NCBI RefSeq assembly: GCF_014076415.1
Contig: NZ_CP043568.1
Location: 3,906,001 to 3,970,000 of the forward strand
Source: Comamonas testosteroni
GTDB lineage: Bacteria; Pseudomonadota; Gammaproteobacteria; Burkholderiales; Burkholderiaceae_C
DNA length: 64,000 nt
Direction: 5' to 3'
Part shown: in pieces, positions 42,676 to 53,761 of the stretch
Numbering within the stretch: position 1 is the stretch's first letter
Layout: every line of letters starts with the position of its first letter
Translations under genes and position numbers: made by a program
Notes under the pieces: generated by a model
What the model was told of the DNA's origin: nothing
Database searches by the model: none
Seen by the model: the letters and a program-made list of their open reading frames with translations, nothing else

Positions 42676-43560
42676 ATGCGAGTTCTGATCTGCGGCGGCA
42701 CAGGCTTTCTGGGCCGACATATCGTGAATGCGCTGGCCCTGCTGGACCACGACCCCGTGGTGCGCAGCCGACACAGCCAGCCGCCTCTGGACTTCAGCGC
42801 CTGCACCACAGCCGAGGCATGGCTTGAGCATCTGCAGGGCATTGATGCCGTCATCAACGCCGTCGGTGCTCTGCGAGACAAGCCCGACCAGGATCTGCAG
42901 ACCCTGCACTCTCTGGCTCCCATCGCGCTGTTCGATGCCTGTGCCCAGGCCGGCGTGCGCCGCGTGGTGCAGGTCTCGGCCCTGGGCGCGGCTCAGGGCG
43001 GCACCCAGTACGCAAGCACCAAGCGCGCGGCCGACGAGCATCTGCTGGCGCTGGGCAGACAAGGCGGACTCCGTCCCGTTGTCGTGCGGCCCAGCATCAT
43101 CTTTGGTGCGGGTGGAGCCAGCAGCCAGCTGTTCCTGAATCTGGCCAGACTGCCCGTGTTGCTGCTGCCCGAACTCATGCGCAGCAGCCAGATACAGCCC
43201 GTGGCCGTGCGCGACCTCGCCGAAGTGCTCGCGCATATGGCGACATCGGACACCTCCGAAGGTATCGTCGAGATCGGCGGCCCCCAGCCGCTTTCGACAG
43301 AGGCCTTCATCGCCAGCCTGCGCAGCCAGATGGGCTACGGCCCGGCATCGGTGCATGCCCTGCCCGACTGGATGAGCAAGGGCAGTGCCAGAGTCGGCGA
43401 CCAGTTCCCCTCCCTGCCCTGGTGCAGTGAAACCATGGCCTTGCTGGAAAACGACAACGTTACCGATCCCCGGACCCTGGCCTCGCTGCTGGGGCGCGCT
43501 CCCGTGGCTCCGGATGCCATGCTGGCCACCTTGCCCAAGGAAGGCCGCCGCCATGCCTGA
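42676..43560 (+). CDS. Atypical SDR / NAD(P)-binding protein (NDUFA9-like)
   Basis: 294 residues, preceded by AAAGGAG. The nucleotide-binding motif MRVLICGGTGFLGRHIV is at the very start; RRVVQVSALGA and YASTKRAADEHL follow, with the extended SDR Tyr/Lys pair. The C-terminal part is NDUFA9/NmrA-like. It overlaps the next gene by eight bases and forms an operon with DoxX-like and DUF2269 membrane proteins. Substrate unknown. Confidence 0.88.
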   Translation: MRVLICGGTGFLGRHIVNALALLDHDPVVRSRHSQPPLDFSACTTAEAWLEHLQGIDAVINAVGALRDKPDQDLQTLHSLAPIALFDACAQAGVRRVVQVSALGAAQGGTQYASTKRAADEHLLALGRQGGLRPVVVRPSIIFGAGGASSQLFLNLARLPVLLLPELMRSSQIQPVAVRDLAEVLAHMATSDTSEGIVEIGGPQPLSTEAFIASLRSQMGYGPASVHALPDWMSKGSARVGDQFPSLPWCSETMALLENDNVTDPRTLASLLGRAPVAPDAMLATLPKEGRRHA

Positions 43561-43990
43561 GGTGCAAAACAGCAGCAGAACCAACCCGCAGCAGCAAGCT
43601 GCCAGACTCATGCACGCCAGTCTGGTCGTCGTCTGGCTGGGCACGGCCCTGGTCAGCGCGCTGGACTATCTCGGGCTCTCGGGCCTCAACCACGAAGGTG
43701 CCCGCTTGCTGGACCAGGGCGGCATTGGCGATACACGCTGGCAGGCACTGCTCATCTGGTCCGGCCTGCTGGCCGATTTGGCTCTGGGCCTGGCCTTGCT
43801 GCTGCGCCCCGGGCGGGCCAGCTATCTGACAGCCCTGTTGCTTATGGTGGCCATGACCGTGATCGGCACGGCTCTTCAACCCGCGCTGTGGCTGCATCCG
43901 CTCGGGCCGCTGCTCAAGAACCTGCCCATCGCCGCCATGCTGTGGTTCCAGCTGCAAACAGGTCACTCGCACAACAGGCTTGAATCATGA
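43553..43990 (+). CDS. DoxX-like small membrane protein
   Basis: 145 residues with four predicted membrane helices (ASLVVVWLGTALVSALDYL; ALLIWSGLLADLALGLALLL; LTALLLMVAMTVIGTAL; PLGPLLKNLPIAAMLWFQL). The layout matches the DoxX-like family that is often fused to the NAD(P)-binding protein encoded just before. Here the two are separate but overlap, which supports a joint function. Confidence 0.8.
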   Translation: MPEVQNSSRTNPQQQAARLMHASLVVVWLGTALVSALDYLGLSGLNHEGARLLDQGGIGDTRWQALLIWSGLLADLALGLALLLRPGRASYLTALLLMVAMTVIGTALQPALWLHPLGPLLKNLPIAAMLWFQLQTGHSHNRLES

Positions 43991-44463
43991 ATACCTATCT
44001 GCTGCTCAAGACACTGCACATCCTCTCCAGCGTGCTACTGGTCGGCACCGGCCTCGGCTCGGCCTTCTACATGTTCTTTGCCAACCGCAGCGGCTCGGTC
44101 GCGGCCCAGGCAGTGGTCAGCCGCCTGGTGGTGCGGGCTGACTGGTGGTTCACTACTCCCTGTATCTTCATTCAGCCGGCCACAGGCATTGCCATGGCCT
44201 ATCTCGCAGGCTGGCCGCTCACCACTCCCTGGCTCGCGCTTTCGCTGGGCCTGTATGCGCTGGCCGGCATCTGCTGGCTGCCTGTGGTCTGGCTGCAGAT
44301 CCGCATGGCGGCGATGGCGACCCAGGCGCATAGCCAGAGCCAGGCCCTGCCGCCGCTTTTCCAGCAGTATCAGTTGCGCTGGGAGGCCCTGGGCTACCCC
44401 GCCTTTGTAGCCATGGCCGGTACCTATTATTTGATGGTGAACAAGCCACAGCTCTGGGGCTGA
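43987..44463 (+). CDS. DUF2269 integral membrane protein
   Basis: 158 residues, MNTYLLLKTLHILSSVLLVGTGLGSAF. The His in the first helix and VVRADWWFTTPCIFIQPATGIAMA match DUF2269; there are four helices. It overlaps the previous gene by four bases and is the last member of the operon. Function is unknown. Confidence 0.87.
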   Translation: MNTYLLLKTLHILSSVLLVGTGLGSAFYMFFANRSGSVAAQAVVSRLVVRADWWFTTPCIFIQPATGIAMAYLAGWPLTTPWLALSLGLYALAGICWLPVVWLQIRMAAMATQAHSQSQALPPLFQQYQLRWEALGYPAFVAMAGTYYLMVNKPQLWG

Positions 44464-44574
44464 GACGCTTGTCGCGGGCAGATCGCGTGCCTCCCGCTCA
44501 AACGCGGGAGCACCCGGCTGCCGATGGCCACCATGGCCCGGCCCCGGCTGCATGGCGGCGCTTCGCTGCGCGGG

Positions 44575-46119
44575 CTAGCGGAACACGCCAATCGCTTCCA
44601 CGAGATTTTTCACCTGCCATTGCAGGCTGCTCGACGCCTGCGTCCCCTGGGTCACCAGTTGCGCGTTCTGCTGCGTCAGATAGTCCATGTCCGCCACCGA
44701 CTTCCCGACCTGGCTGATCTCCTCGCTTTGTTCGCGCGTGGCCTTGCTGATCTCGGCAATGAAGTCCGCCACGCTGCGCGCCTGAGAGACGATATCCCCG
44801 ATATTGCTCCCCGCATCGCTGACCACCAGAGAGCCCGCCTCGACAGTGGCCGTGCTGGCCTGAATCAGCGCCTTGATCTCCTTGGCGGCATCGGCGCTGC
44901 GCTGCGCCAGGGCCCGCACCTCACCGGCAACCACGGCAAACCCCCTGCCATGCTCGCCTGCGCGGGCGGCCTCCACGGCCGCATTCAGCGCCAGCAAGTT
45001 GGTTTGAAAGGCAATGCTGTCAATCACGCCGACGATGTCGGCAATGCGGCGGGAGTTGGCCGTAATCGACTCCATGGTGGAGACGATCTGATCCATGGAC
45101 TGGCCCCCGCGCAAGGCCGCCGCGCTGGCTTCGCTGGCCAGCACACCGGCTTTTTGGGCTGTATCGGCGCTGGACTGAACCCGGGCCGTGATCTGCTCCA
45201 TGGAGGCCGAGGTCTGGGCCACATTCACCGCCAACTGCTCCGTCTGCCCGTGCAGATAGCTGTTGCCCTGCTCGATCTCGTTACAGGCCTGCTGAACATT
45301 GAGCGCCTGCTGATTCACATCGTCCACCAGCCAGCGGAACATGAGACCGATCTGGTTGACCGTGCGCAGCGTGGTGCCGATTTCATCCGTGCGCTGCAGG
45401 TATTGCGTCTGCCGGTTGTTGCCGGTGGCCACGTTCAGCGACTGACGCTTGAGCAGCTCCAGCGGCGTGGCGAACTGGCTCTCGAGCAATAGCGTCATCA
45501 CCATCAGGGCCACCGTCATGAAGGCCGCCATCGACAGGAACTGCATCTGGCTTTGAGCCAGCAGCCAGGCCCCAAGCACCAGAGCGCCCCACAAGGCCAG
45601 CGAGTTCAGGCGAATGCGCCGGCGCACCCCCATGTGCCGCCAGATCGACAGCAGCTTCCCCAGCCCCTTCTGGGAGACTATGCCTTTGTGCAGCTCGGGA
45701 GCTGAACCGCCCTTGTCGTGCATGGACTCATACAGCTTTTGCGCCGCCTCGACCTCTTTGCGCTCGGGCTGGGTGCGCACCGACATATAGCCCTTGGCCT
45801 TGTCATTGCGGATGATGGGAATGGCATTGGCCCGAACCCAGTAGTGGTCCCCGTTCTTGCGCCGGTTCTTGACCAGTGCGCTCCAGGGCTCGCCGCTTTT
45901 GAGCGTGGCCCACATGTCGGCAAAAGCGGCCGGGGGCATGTCCGGGTGGCGCACCAGATTGTGCGTCTGCCCGAGGATCTCTTGCGGCTCGAAGCCGCTG
46001 ACCTCCATGAACGCCTGATTGGCATATTTGATGTAGCTCTCCGTGTCCGTGGTGGACATCAGAGTTGCATGCTCATCAAAGCTGTACTCCCGCTGTGTCA
46101 CTGGTGCATTGACTCTCAT
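44575..46119 (-). CDS. aer: Aer-like PAS-containing methyl-accepting receptor
   Basis: 514 residues from [25 protein letters not shown]. The PAS domain (about 15-115) has [33 protein letters not shown] as in the FAD-binding Aer PAS. Two helices (about 170-215) form a membrane hairpin without a large periplasmic domain. The signalling domain contains the hairpin tip [34 protein letters not shown]. There is no C-terminal CheR-binding pentapeptide. It should sense redox state for aerotaxis. Confidence 0.92.
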   Translation of the reverse strand: MRVNAPVTQREYSFDEHATLMSTTDTESYIKYANQAFMEVSGFEPQEILGQTHNLVRHPDMPPAAFADMWATLKSGEPWSALVKNRRKNGDHYWVRANAIPIIRNDKAKGYMSVRTQPERKEVEAAQKLYESMHDKGGSAPELHKGIVSQKGLGKLLSIWRHMGVRRRIRLNSLALWGALVLGAWLLAQSQMQFLSMAAFMTVALMVMTLLLESQFATPLELLKRQSLNVATGNNRQTQYLQRTDEIGTTLRTVNQIGLMFRWLVDDVNQQALNVQQACNEIEQGNSYLHGQTEQLAVNVAQTSASMEQITARVQSSADTAQKAGVLASEASAAALRGGQSMDQIVSTMESITANSRRIADIVGVIDSIAFQTNLLALNAAVEAARAGEHGRGFAVVAGEVRALAQRSADAAKEIKALIQASTATVEAGSLVVSDAGSNIGDIVSQARSVADFIAEISKATREQSEEISQVGKSVADMDYLTQQNAQLVTQGTQASSSLQWQVKNLVEAIGVFR

Positions 46120-46315
46120 AGATGCCGCTTTTTGGTCATTAATCGAGAAAAACTGCACAGCTTGTGCCGCAGCCTGCACTGCGGCAACCACCTCTGTGTG
46201 TATCAATTATTTACATGTTTTTGGCGGCCCATCCATTCCTGAAAAAGCAGTTGTTGCTAGCCTGCGTCAACGCGGATACAGAGTCCTGAGTCCCTCATTC
46301 AAACGCGCTTTTCTC

Positions 46316-46792
46316 CTACAGAGGCAGCCGCGCATCGTCCTTGATCTCCTCCATCACCGCATAGGTTCTGGTCTCGCGCACGCCCGGAAGCTGCCACAGC
46401 ACCCGGCCCGCGAAGTCACGGTAAGCCGCCATATCGGCCATACGGGTCTTGAGCAGATAGTCAAACCCCCCTGCCACCATATGGCACTCCATGATGGCCG
46501 GGTAAGCCAGCACGGCGGCCTTGAATTCGTCAAACACATGGGGCGTGGTTCGGTCCAGCAGCACCTCGACAAACACCGTCATGCCCACGCCCAGCTTCTG
46601 CGGGTTCAGCCGCGCTTCGTAGCCCAGGATGTAACCATCGCGCGTAAGCCGGGCCACACGGGCCTGTACGGCTGTGGGCGACAGCGCCACCTGCTCTGCC
46701 AGGCGCAGATTGGATATGCGCCCATCGGTTTGCAGAATTGCCAGTATTTTTCGATCAATCCTGTCGATATCCACTTCTGAAGCATCGATCAT
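46316..46792 (-). CDS. putR: Lrp/AsnC-family regulator, probable PutR
   Basis: 158 residues. The HTH (DRIDRKILAILQTDGRISNLRLAEQVALSPTAVQARVARL) and RAM effector domain (VGMTVFVEVLLDRTTPHVFDEF ... HMVAGGFDYLLKTRMADMAAYRDF) are complete. It is divergent from putA, and PutA here lacks its own DNA-binding domain, so it is the likely proline-responsive activator, as PutR in alphaproteobacteria. Confidence 0.87.
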   Translation of the reverse strand: MIDASEVDIDRIDRKILAILQTDGRISNLRLAEQVALSPTAVQARVARLTRDGYILGYEARLNPQKLGVGMTVFVEVLLDRTTPHVFDEFKAAVLAYPAIMECHMVAGGFDYLLKTRMADMAAYRDFAGRVLWQLPGVRETRTYAVMEEIKDDARLPL

Positions 46793-46813
46793 TGGTGAAT
46801 TCCTCTTTTTAAT

Positions 46814-46829
46814 TCACTCAATATAGTGA
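46814..46829. promoter_or_regulatory. Candidate PutR operator
   Basis: TCACT-CAATAT-AGTGA is a small dyad in an AT-rich stretch 22 bases upstream of the regulator gene and about 130 bases before putA. Confidence 0.4.
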
Positions 46830-46961
46830 TTCATTTTTCGACAAACCAGCAATGATTTTCCCTATGTAGACAGCTGCGCCCGAGCCGCATGCAATGCAGC
46901 TGTGAACATGGTGAAGGCCGCGCACCCGCTCGCGTCCAGGCTCTACGACACCTGCACAGAC

Positions 46962-49900
46962 ATGCCGACTTTCACTGCGCTGCCAGATTCCAGCCGCCCT
47001 GCCGATGAACTGCGTCAAGCCATCAGTTGCGCCACCCGCATGGCCGAGTCCGATGCCGTGGCCCGGCTGCTGCCTGCAGCCACGCTGCCGCCCGCCGAGG
47101 CAGCCCAGGTCGCAGACCATGCGCAAAAGCTGGTCGAGCAGCTGCGCGCCCAACCCGCCAGCGCTGGGCGCCAGGGGCTGGTGCAAGGTCTGCTGCAGGA
47201 GTTTTCGCTGTCCTCGCAGGAAGGCGTGGCGCTGATGTGCCTGGCCGAAGCCTTGCTGCGCATCCCCGATGCAGCCACCCGTGATGCGCTGATCCGCGAC
47301 AAGCTGCGCGGCGGCGACTGGCAGGCTCATCTGGGAAAGAGCCCCTCGCTCTTTGTCAATGCTGCCGCCTGGGGACTGGTGGTCACCGGAAAGCTGGTCG
47401 ATACGCATAGCGAGTCAGGCCTGCTCGCGGCGCTCAAACGCATCACAGCCAGGGGCGGCGAGCCGCTGGTGCGCAAGGGCGTGGACATGGCCATGCGCTT
47501 GATGGGCGAACAGTTTGTGATGGGCGAGACCATTTCCCAGGCTCTGGAGCGCGCTCGCGAACTGCAGACCAGAGGCTTTCGCTATTCCTACGACATGCTT
47601 GGCGAGGCCGCCCTCACCGCCGAGGACGCGCAGCGCTACATGCAGTCCTATGTGAATGCGATTCATGCGATCGGCAAGGCCGCTGACGGCAAGGGCGTCT
47701 ATGAACGGCCGGGCATTTCCATCAAGCTCAGCGCCCTGCACCCACGCTACAGCCGCGCGCAATGGCAGCGCGTGATGGGCGAGCTGCTGCCGCGCGTGCT
47801 GCAACTGTGCGAGCTGGCACGCAGCTACGACATAGGACTCAATATCGATGCCGAAGAAGCCGACCGCCTGGAGCTGTCGCTGGACCTGCTGGAACAGTTG
47901 GCCCACGCACCTGGCCTGGCGGGCTGGAACGGCCTGGGCTTTGTGATTCAGGCCTATCAGAAACGTTGTCCCTATGTGATCGACTATCTGATCGACCTGG
48001 CCCGTCGCAGCGAGCGACGTCTGATGGTGCGCCTGGTCAAAGGCGCCTACTGGGACAGCGAAATCAAGCGCGCCCAGATCGACGGTCTGAGCGACTACCC
48101 GGTCTACACCCGCAAGCACCACACCGATGTGGCCTATATCGCCTGCGCTCGCAAGCTGCTGGCCGCACCCAGCGCCATCTACCCGCAATTCGCCACCCAT
48201 AACGCCCAGACCGTGGCCAGTATCGAATCATTGGCCGGTGCCCAGCCCTACAGCGCCGGACGTTACGAGTTTCAATGCCTGCACGGCATGGGCGAGCAGC
48301 TCTATCTGCATGTGGTCGAGGCCGAGGACAAGGCCGCACGCCGCCCCTGCCGCATCTATGCTCCCGTGGGCACGCACGAGACACTGCTGGCCTATCTGGT
48401 GCGCCGCCTGCTGGAAAACGGCGCCAACAGCTCATTCGTGCACCGCATCGCCAATCCCGACTGGCCCATCTCTGATTTGATAGCAGCCCCTGCAGACCAA
48501 ACCTGGGCCGAGGGCCAACCGGATCCCCAAACCCGAACCGGGGTGGAGACACTTCTTGCGGCCGATGACATAGGCCTGCCCCACCCCCGTATAGTGCTGC
48601 CGCGCGATCTGCTGGGCGAACAGCGCCGCAACTCCTCTGGTCTGGACCTGAGCGATGACGGTGTATTAAGCGCTCTGTCTCAAGCGCTTGCGCAAAGCCG
48701 GCCCGCACCACTTCGCCAGGGTATCCATGCCGTGCATGCCGCCGACACCATCGGCACAGCCATAACCAACCCGGCCAGCCATCAGGAGCTGCTGGGCTAT
48801 GTCAGCGATTCCGGGCCCGCGCAGATTCAGCAGGCACTGCAGACGGCCGCACAGGCCCAGCCCGCCTGGCAAGCCAGCCCGGCCGAGCTGCGTGCCAGTC
48901 TGCTGCAGACCGCAGCCGAGCTCTTTGAAACGCAGATGCAGCCGCTGATGAGCCTGCTGATGCGTGAAGCCGGCAAGACTGCGGCCAATGCCGTGTCCGA
49001 GGTGCGCGAGGCCGTGGACTTTCTGCGCTATTACGCGGCTCAGATTCGGCGGCAGGCCGATGCAGATCTGCTCGCCCCCGGCATAGGCCCAGTGGTCTGC
49101 ATCAGCCCCTGGAATTTTCCACTGGCCATCTTCACCGGCCAGGTCGCTGCCGCCTTGGGCGCCGGCAATGTGGTGCTTGCCAAGCCCGCCGAGCAGACCC
49201 CGCTGATCGCCCTTGAAGCCGTGCGCCTGCTGCATCAGGCCGGCATTGCGCCAGACGTTCTGCAGTTGCTGCCCGGCCGGGGCGAGACCGTGGGCGCCGC
49301 GCTGGTGGCCGATGCGCGCGTGGCTGGCGTGCTGTTCACCGGCTCCACCGAGGTGGCGCGACTGCTGGCTCTGCAGACCGCCGCCAGGCTGCGCCCCGAC
49401 GGCCAGCCTGTAGTGCTGGTGGCCGAAACCGGCGGTCAGAACGCCATGCTGGTGGACTCATCCGCCCTGGTCGAGCAAGCCGTGCAGGACATTGCTGCAT
49501 CCGCCTTTGACAGCGCGGGCCAGCGCTGCTCGGCCTTGCGCCTGCTGTGCGTGCAAAACGACTGCGCCGACCGGCTGCTGGCCATGCTGCGCGGTGCCAT
49601 GCAAGAGTTGCATTGCGGCAACCCGGCCGAACTGGCCACCGATGTGGGGCCCGTGATCGATGCCGATGCCAAGACGGGTATCGAGCGGCATATCGCCAGA
49701 CTCAGGGCTCTGGGTCTGCGCATCCATCAGTCGCCGCTGAGCCCGGAAACTGCTGCACAAGGGCATTTTGTGGCGCCCACGCTGATCGAGCTGCCCGATC
49801 TGCATCAGCTCAAGCGCGAAGTCTTCGGCCCCGTACTCCATGTACTGCGCTATCAAAGGCGCGAGTTGCCGCAGTTGCTGGAGCGCATCAACGCCCTGGG

Positions 49901-50756
49901 CTACGGCCTGACCATGGGATTGCACACGCGCATCGACGAAACCGTGCAGCAGGTCGCCCAGGCGGCACATGTCGGCAACCTGTATGTGAATCGCAATATG
50001 GTAGGGGCCGTGGTCGGTGTTCAGCCCTTTGGCGGCGAGGGGCTGTCGGGCACCGGTCCCAAGGCTGGCGGCCCGCTGTATCTGCCGCGCCTGCAGCAGA
50101 TACCCGGCTCGCCCCTGAGTTTGCTCAGTCTGCTGCTGCATCAATCCGGAGAGGCACAGGCCAGTGTCACGCCCGTCACGGCAGCAGCGGCGACCGCCTT
50201 GCGACAGCTGGGCCACTGGGCCAGGCAGCATGGTGAGGCCATCGTCAGCCACGATTGCGAGCGACTGCAATCGGCCCTGCCCGATCTGCATGCCGCGCGC
50301 CTGCTGCCCGGCCCCACAGGCGAGCGCAATCTCTACCAGCTGCTTGGCAAGCCGCGCACACTGTGCCTGGCGCAGGAGAGAACCATGCTCCTGCAGCAAC
50401 TGGCTGCCGCACTGGCCAGCGGCTCGCAAGCACTGTGGCTACCCGGCCCGCTAGGCACCGCAGTTCACGGCAAGCTGCCGGAGCCACTGCGCCGCCATGT
50501 GCTGCTGTTGCCTGCCGAGCTCAGTGTCGAGGAAATTGCAGAGACCGAGCCCATGGATTCAGCACTGCTGGAATGCGATGCCCCCCAATTTCTACGCTGG
50601 GCGCAGGCCCTGGCAAGACGCCCTGGCCCGTTGATACTGCCCACACGCTGTGTGGCAGGCCAGCCCGTTCGGCTGGAGCGGCTCTGGCATGAGAGAGCTC
50701 TGTCGCACAACACGGCGGCAGCGGGCGGCAATGCGGCATTGATGACGCTGGAATAG
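46962..50756 (+). CDS. putA: Bifunctional proline dehydrogenase / L-glutamate-gamma-semialdehyde dehydrogenase, no RHH domain
   Basis: About 1264 residues from MPTFTALPDSSRPADE; a GTG at 46902 and an ATG at 46908 are alternatives and no start has a strong ribosome site. The proline dehydrogenase barrel has RLVKGAYWDSEIKRAQ and YEFQCLHGMGEQLY. The aldehyde dehydrogenase domain has ISPWNFPLAIFTGQVAAALGAGN and catalytic Cys in DSAGQRCSALR. A C-terminal extension of about 180 residues follows. The N-terminal ribbon-helix-helix DNA-binding segment of E. coli PutA (1320 residues) is missing, so this is the non-repressor type. It oxidises proline to glutamate. Confidence 0.95.
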   Translation: MPTFTALPDSSRPADELRQAISCATRMAESDAVARLLPAATLPPAEAAQVADHAQKLVEQLRAQPASAGRQGLVQGLLQEFSLSSQEGVALMCLAEALLRIPDAATRDALIRDKLRGGDWQAHLGKSPSLFVNAAAWGLVVTGKLVDTHSESGLLAALKRITARGGEPLVRKGVDMAMRLMGEQFVMGETISQALERARELQTRGFRYSYDMLGEAALTAEDAQRYMQSYVNAIHAIGKAADGKGVYERPGISIKLSALHPRYSRAQWQRVMGELLPRVLQLCELARSYDIGLNIDAEEADRLELSLDLLEQLAHAPGLAGWNGLGFVIQAYQKRCPYVIDYLIDLARRSERRLMVRLVKGAYWDSEIKRAQIDGLSDYPVYTRKHHTDVAYIACARKLLAAPSAIYPQFATHNAQTVASIESLAGAQPYSAGRYEFQCLHGMGEQLYLHVVEAEDKAARRPCRIYAPVGTHETLLAYLVRRLLENGANSSFVHRIANPDWPISDLIAAPADQTWAEGQPDPQTRTGVETLLAADDIGLPHPRIVLPRDLLGEQRRNSSGLDLSDDGVLSALSQALAQSRPAPLRQGIHAVHAADTIGTAITNPASHQELLGYVSDSGPAQIQQALQTAAQAQPAWQASPAELRASLLQTAAELFETQMQPLMSLLMREAGKTAANAVSEVREAVDFLRYYAAQIRRQADADLLAPGIGPVVCISPWNFPLAIFTGQVAAALGAGNVVLAKPAEQTPLIALEAVRLLHQAGIAPDVLQLLPGRGETVGAALVADARVAGVLFTGSTEVARLLALQTAARLRPDGQPVVLVAETGGQNAMLVDSSALVEQAVQDIAASAFDSAGQRCSALRLLCVQNDCADRLLAMLRGAMQELHCGNPAELATDVGPVIDADAKTGIERHIARLRALGLRIHQSPLSPETAAQGHFVAPTLIELPDLHQLKREVFGPVLHVLRYQRRELPQLLERINALGYGLTMGLHTRIDETVQQVAQAAHVGNLYVNRNMVGAVVGVQPFGGEGLSGTGPKAGGPLYLPRLQQIPGSPLSLLSLLLHQSGEAQASVTPVTAAAATALRQLGHWARQHGEAIVSHDCERLQSALPDLHAARLLPGPTGERNLYQLLGKPRTLCLAQERTMLLQQLAAALASGSQALWLPGPLGTAVHGKLPEPLRRHVLLLPAELSVEEIAETEPMDSALLECDAPQFLRWAQALARRPGPLILPTRCVAGQPVRLERLWHERALSHNTAAAGGNAALMTLE

Positions 50757-50850
50757 GCCCCCCCGAAGCGCTTTGCGCCTTCCCCCTCTCAGCTTCGCGG
50801 AGGGGGACGACAGCCTCGCTGCGGGCGGCGGGGCCACCAAGGCCCTTGCT
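50757..50850 (+). repeat. 3'-end GC-rich dispersed repeat, copy C
   Basis: Immediately after the putA TAG: CCCCCCGAAGCGCTTTGCGC, then CTTCCCCCTCTC and GAGGGGGACGACAGCCTCGC, then GGGCGGCGGGGCC and AAGGCCCTTGCT. It is the longest copy together with E. The remainder of the gap up to 51037 shows no gene. Confidence 0.8.
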
Positions 50851-51037
50851 TGCTGTCCACTGCTCATAGGCCATGCCCGTTCGGCGCTGTGCGCCCGATA
50901 CTCACCACGCCCCTCGGAGCCGTTGACACCACCCAGCCAACTGCAGGTCTACTATTGAGGCCAGGCGCGAAGCCGCAGACAGTACAAAGCACGGCAAGGC
51001 GAAGCAACGACATATCAAAAGTGGTATTAACGGGTCC

Positions 51038-51080
51038 AAAAAGAAAGCACCCGGCGCAAGCAGTACCTGCGCTGGGTGCT
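51038..51080 (-). terminator. Intrinsic terminator of the Mop gene
   Basis: On the minus strand AGCACCCAGCGCA pairs with TGCGCCGGGTGCT and is followed by TTCTTTTTGG. Confidence 0.85.
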
Positions 51081-51102
51081 GTTTCGATATGAATTCTGAG
51101 AT

Positions 51103-51318
51103 TTACAGCTTGGCGATGGACACCTCGGTGGACTTGACCAGGGCCACCACTTCCGAGCCCACTGCCAAGCCCAGATCATTGACCGAGCGCGTGGTGATCA
51201 CCGAAGTGACGATGCCCCAGGGCGTCTCGACATCCACCTCCGAAACTACGTCACCACGGATGATTTCCTTGACCTTGCCCTTGAACTGGTTGCGCACATT
51301 GATGGCTTGAATAGACAT
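51103..51318 (-). CDS. Molybdopterin/molybdate-binding Mop protein
   Basis: 71 residues from MSIQAINVRNQFKGKVKEI, preceded by AGGAGA. A single TOBE/Mop domain (GDVVSEVDVETPWGIVTSVITTRSVNDLGLAVGSEVVALVKSTEVSIAKL) makes up the whole protein. Such proteins oligomerise and store or buffer molybdate in the cytosol. No Mod transport genes are nearby. Confidence 0.92.
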   Translation of the reverse strand: MSIQAINVRNQFKGKVKEIIRGDVVSEVDVETPWGIVTSVITTRSVNDLGLAVGSEVVALVKSTEVSIAKL

Positions 51319-51639
51319 GTAGATTCTCCTGAGAAAGCGTGAAGGTTTTGAAAACAGCGCTTGCTGCACTGCATGAAAACAATTCTGAAACCTTGTCCAA
51401 AAAACTCAAAAGAATAAAAAATCAAATTTTTATATCAAAAACATCTTAGAAATCAGAACCCAAGCCGGCAAGGCATCGGACAGCGGCGCCATCACGCCTT
51501 TGGCGAGGCGCAGCCTCGGTGGGCTAGCACGCGAGGTGACCATGAGCGCAATTCGGGCCAGAGCCATCCGCTTTCAACAGGCTTCAGGCACTGTTCCAGC
51601 GCGAGCTTGAGGCCCTTTCCGGCAAGCTGAAGCCGGACT

Positions 51640-52572
51640 TCAGCCTTCGGCAGACTGCAGTGCCGCACGCACCACCTCAGGCTTCAGTGTGGGCACAAAG
51701 CTTTCGATGAAGGCATAGGCATAGCCACGCAGCCAGGCATCGCGGCGCAGGGCCAGCCGTGTGAGATTGACCTCGAACAGATGGCGCGCATCGATGGCGC
51801 GCAGATGGCGGTCACGCTCGGCATCGAAAGCGATGGAGGCGATGATGCCCACGCCCATGCCCAGTTCCGCATAGGTCTTGATCACGTCGGCATCCATGGC
51901 GGTGAGCACCACATCGGGCACCAGCCCGGTCGCCGCAAACGCCTTGTCGATATGGGCACGCCCGGTGTAGCCCTGTTCGTAGGTGATGATGGGGTGGCGC
52001 GCCAGCGCCTGCAGCGTCAAGGCTCCTTCTGTATCGAGCAGTTCATGGCCGGGCGGAACGACCACGCTGTGCGACCAGCGGTAGCAAGGCAGGGTCACCA
52101 GGTTCTCATAGCTTCCCAGCGCCTCGGTGGCCACGCCGATATCGGCCTCTCCCGAGAGCAGCATCTCGGCCACCTGGCGTGGCGAGCCCTGATGCAGATG
52201 CAGCGAAACCTGGGGGTAGAGCCTGCGGAAATCACGCACCACCTGCGGCAAGGCATAGCGTGCCTGGGAATGCGTGGCAGCAATCGACAGGCCGCCGCGC
52301 TCGCTGGCGTGGAAGTCATCGCCCGCGCGACGCAGATTGTCGGCTTCCAGCAGCATGCGCTCGACAATAGGCAGCAAGGCCGAGCCTGGCGGCGTCAACC
52401 CCGTCAGACGCTTGCCGGCGCGCACAAAGATATCGATGCCCAATTCCTCCTCGAGCTCGCGAATCTGCCGGCTCACGCCGGGCTGCGAAGTGTGGAGCAT
52501 GGCCGCCACTTCGGTCAGATTGAAGCCACACCTTGCCGTTTCGCGGACCGAACGCAGTTGCTGAAAATTCAT
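51640..52572 (-). CDS. CysB-family LysR regulator (SsuR/Cbl-like)
   Basis: 310 residues, MNFQQLRSVRETARCGFNLTEVA. The N-terminal HTH (VAAMLHTSQPGVSRQIRELEEELGIDIFVRAGKRLTGLT) and the effector domain (ATHSQARYALPQVVRDFRRLYPQVSL, ITYEQGYTGRAHIDKAF) are of CysB/Cbl type. These bind acetylserine or sulfonate-related signals and activate sulfur-starvation genes. It is the last gene on the minus strand of the ssu cluster, 69 bases after ssuB, so it is likely the cluster's activator. Confidence 0.92.
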   Translation of the reverse strand: MNFQQLRSVRETARCGFNLTEVAAMLHTSQPGVSRQIRELEEELGIDIFVRAGKRLTGLTPPGSALLPIVERMLLEADNLRRAGDDFHASERGGLSIAATHSQARYALPQVVRDFRRLYPQVSLHLHQGSPRQVAEMLLSGEADIGVATEALGSYENLVTLPCYRWSHSVVVPPGHELLDTEGALTLQALARHPIITYEQGYTGRAHIDKAFAATGLVPDVVLTAMDADVIKTYAELGMGVGIIASIAFDAERDRHLRAIDARHLFEVNLTRLALRRDAWLRGYAYAFIESFVPTLKPEVVRAALQSAEG

Positions 52573-52641
52573 ATCTTGATGGCAGGCGGCACAGCTTGCG
52601 GCTGCGCCAGCCGCCTGTTTCTCTTTGTTTTCGTTGGATGC

Positions 52642-53640
<999 letters not shown>

Positions 53641-53693
53641 CACCAACTCCCGTCTTTGTCTGTTCAAAACTGGCGCAGCACATGCGCGTGACA

Positions 53694-53761
53694 GCGAGCA
53701 AGCGCCGCCGCGCAGCGAGGCTGTCGTCCCCCTCCGGGGGAAGCCGCACCGCGGCTCAGGG
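53694..53761 (-). repeat. 3'-end GC-rich dispersed repeat, copy D
   Basis: In the sense of the ssuC gene: CCTGAGCCGCGGTGCGGCTT, then CCCCCGGAGGGGGACGACAG and CCTCGCTGCGCGGCGGC. The TGA inside CTGAG is the ssuC stop codon, so the repeat overlaps the end of the coding frame. Confidence 0.75.
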
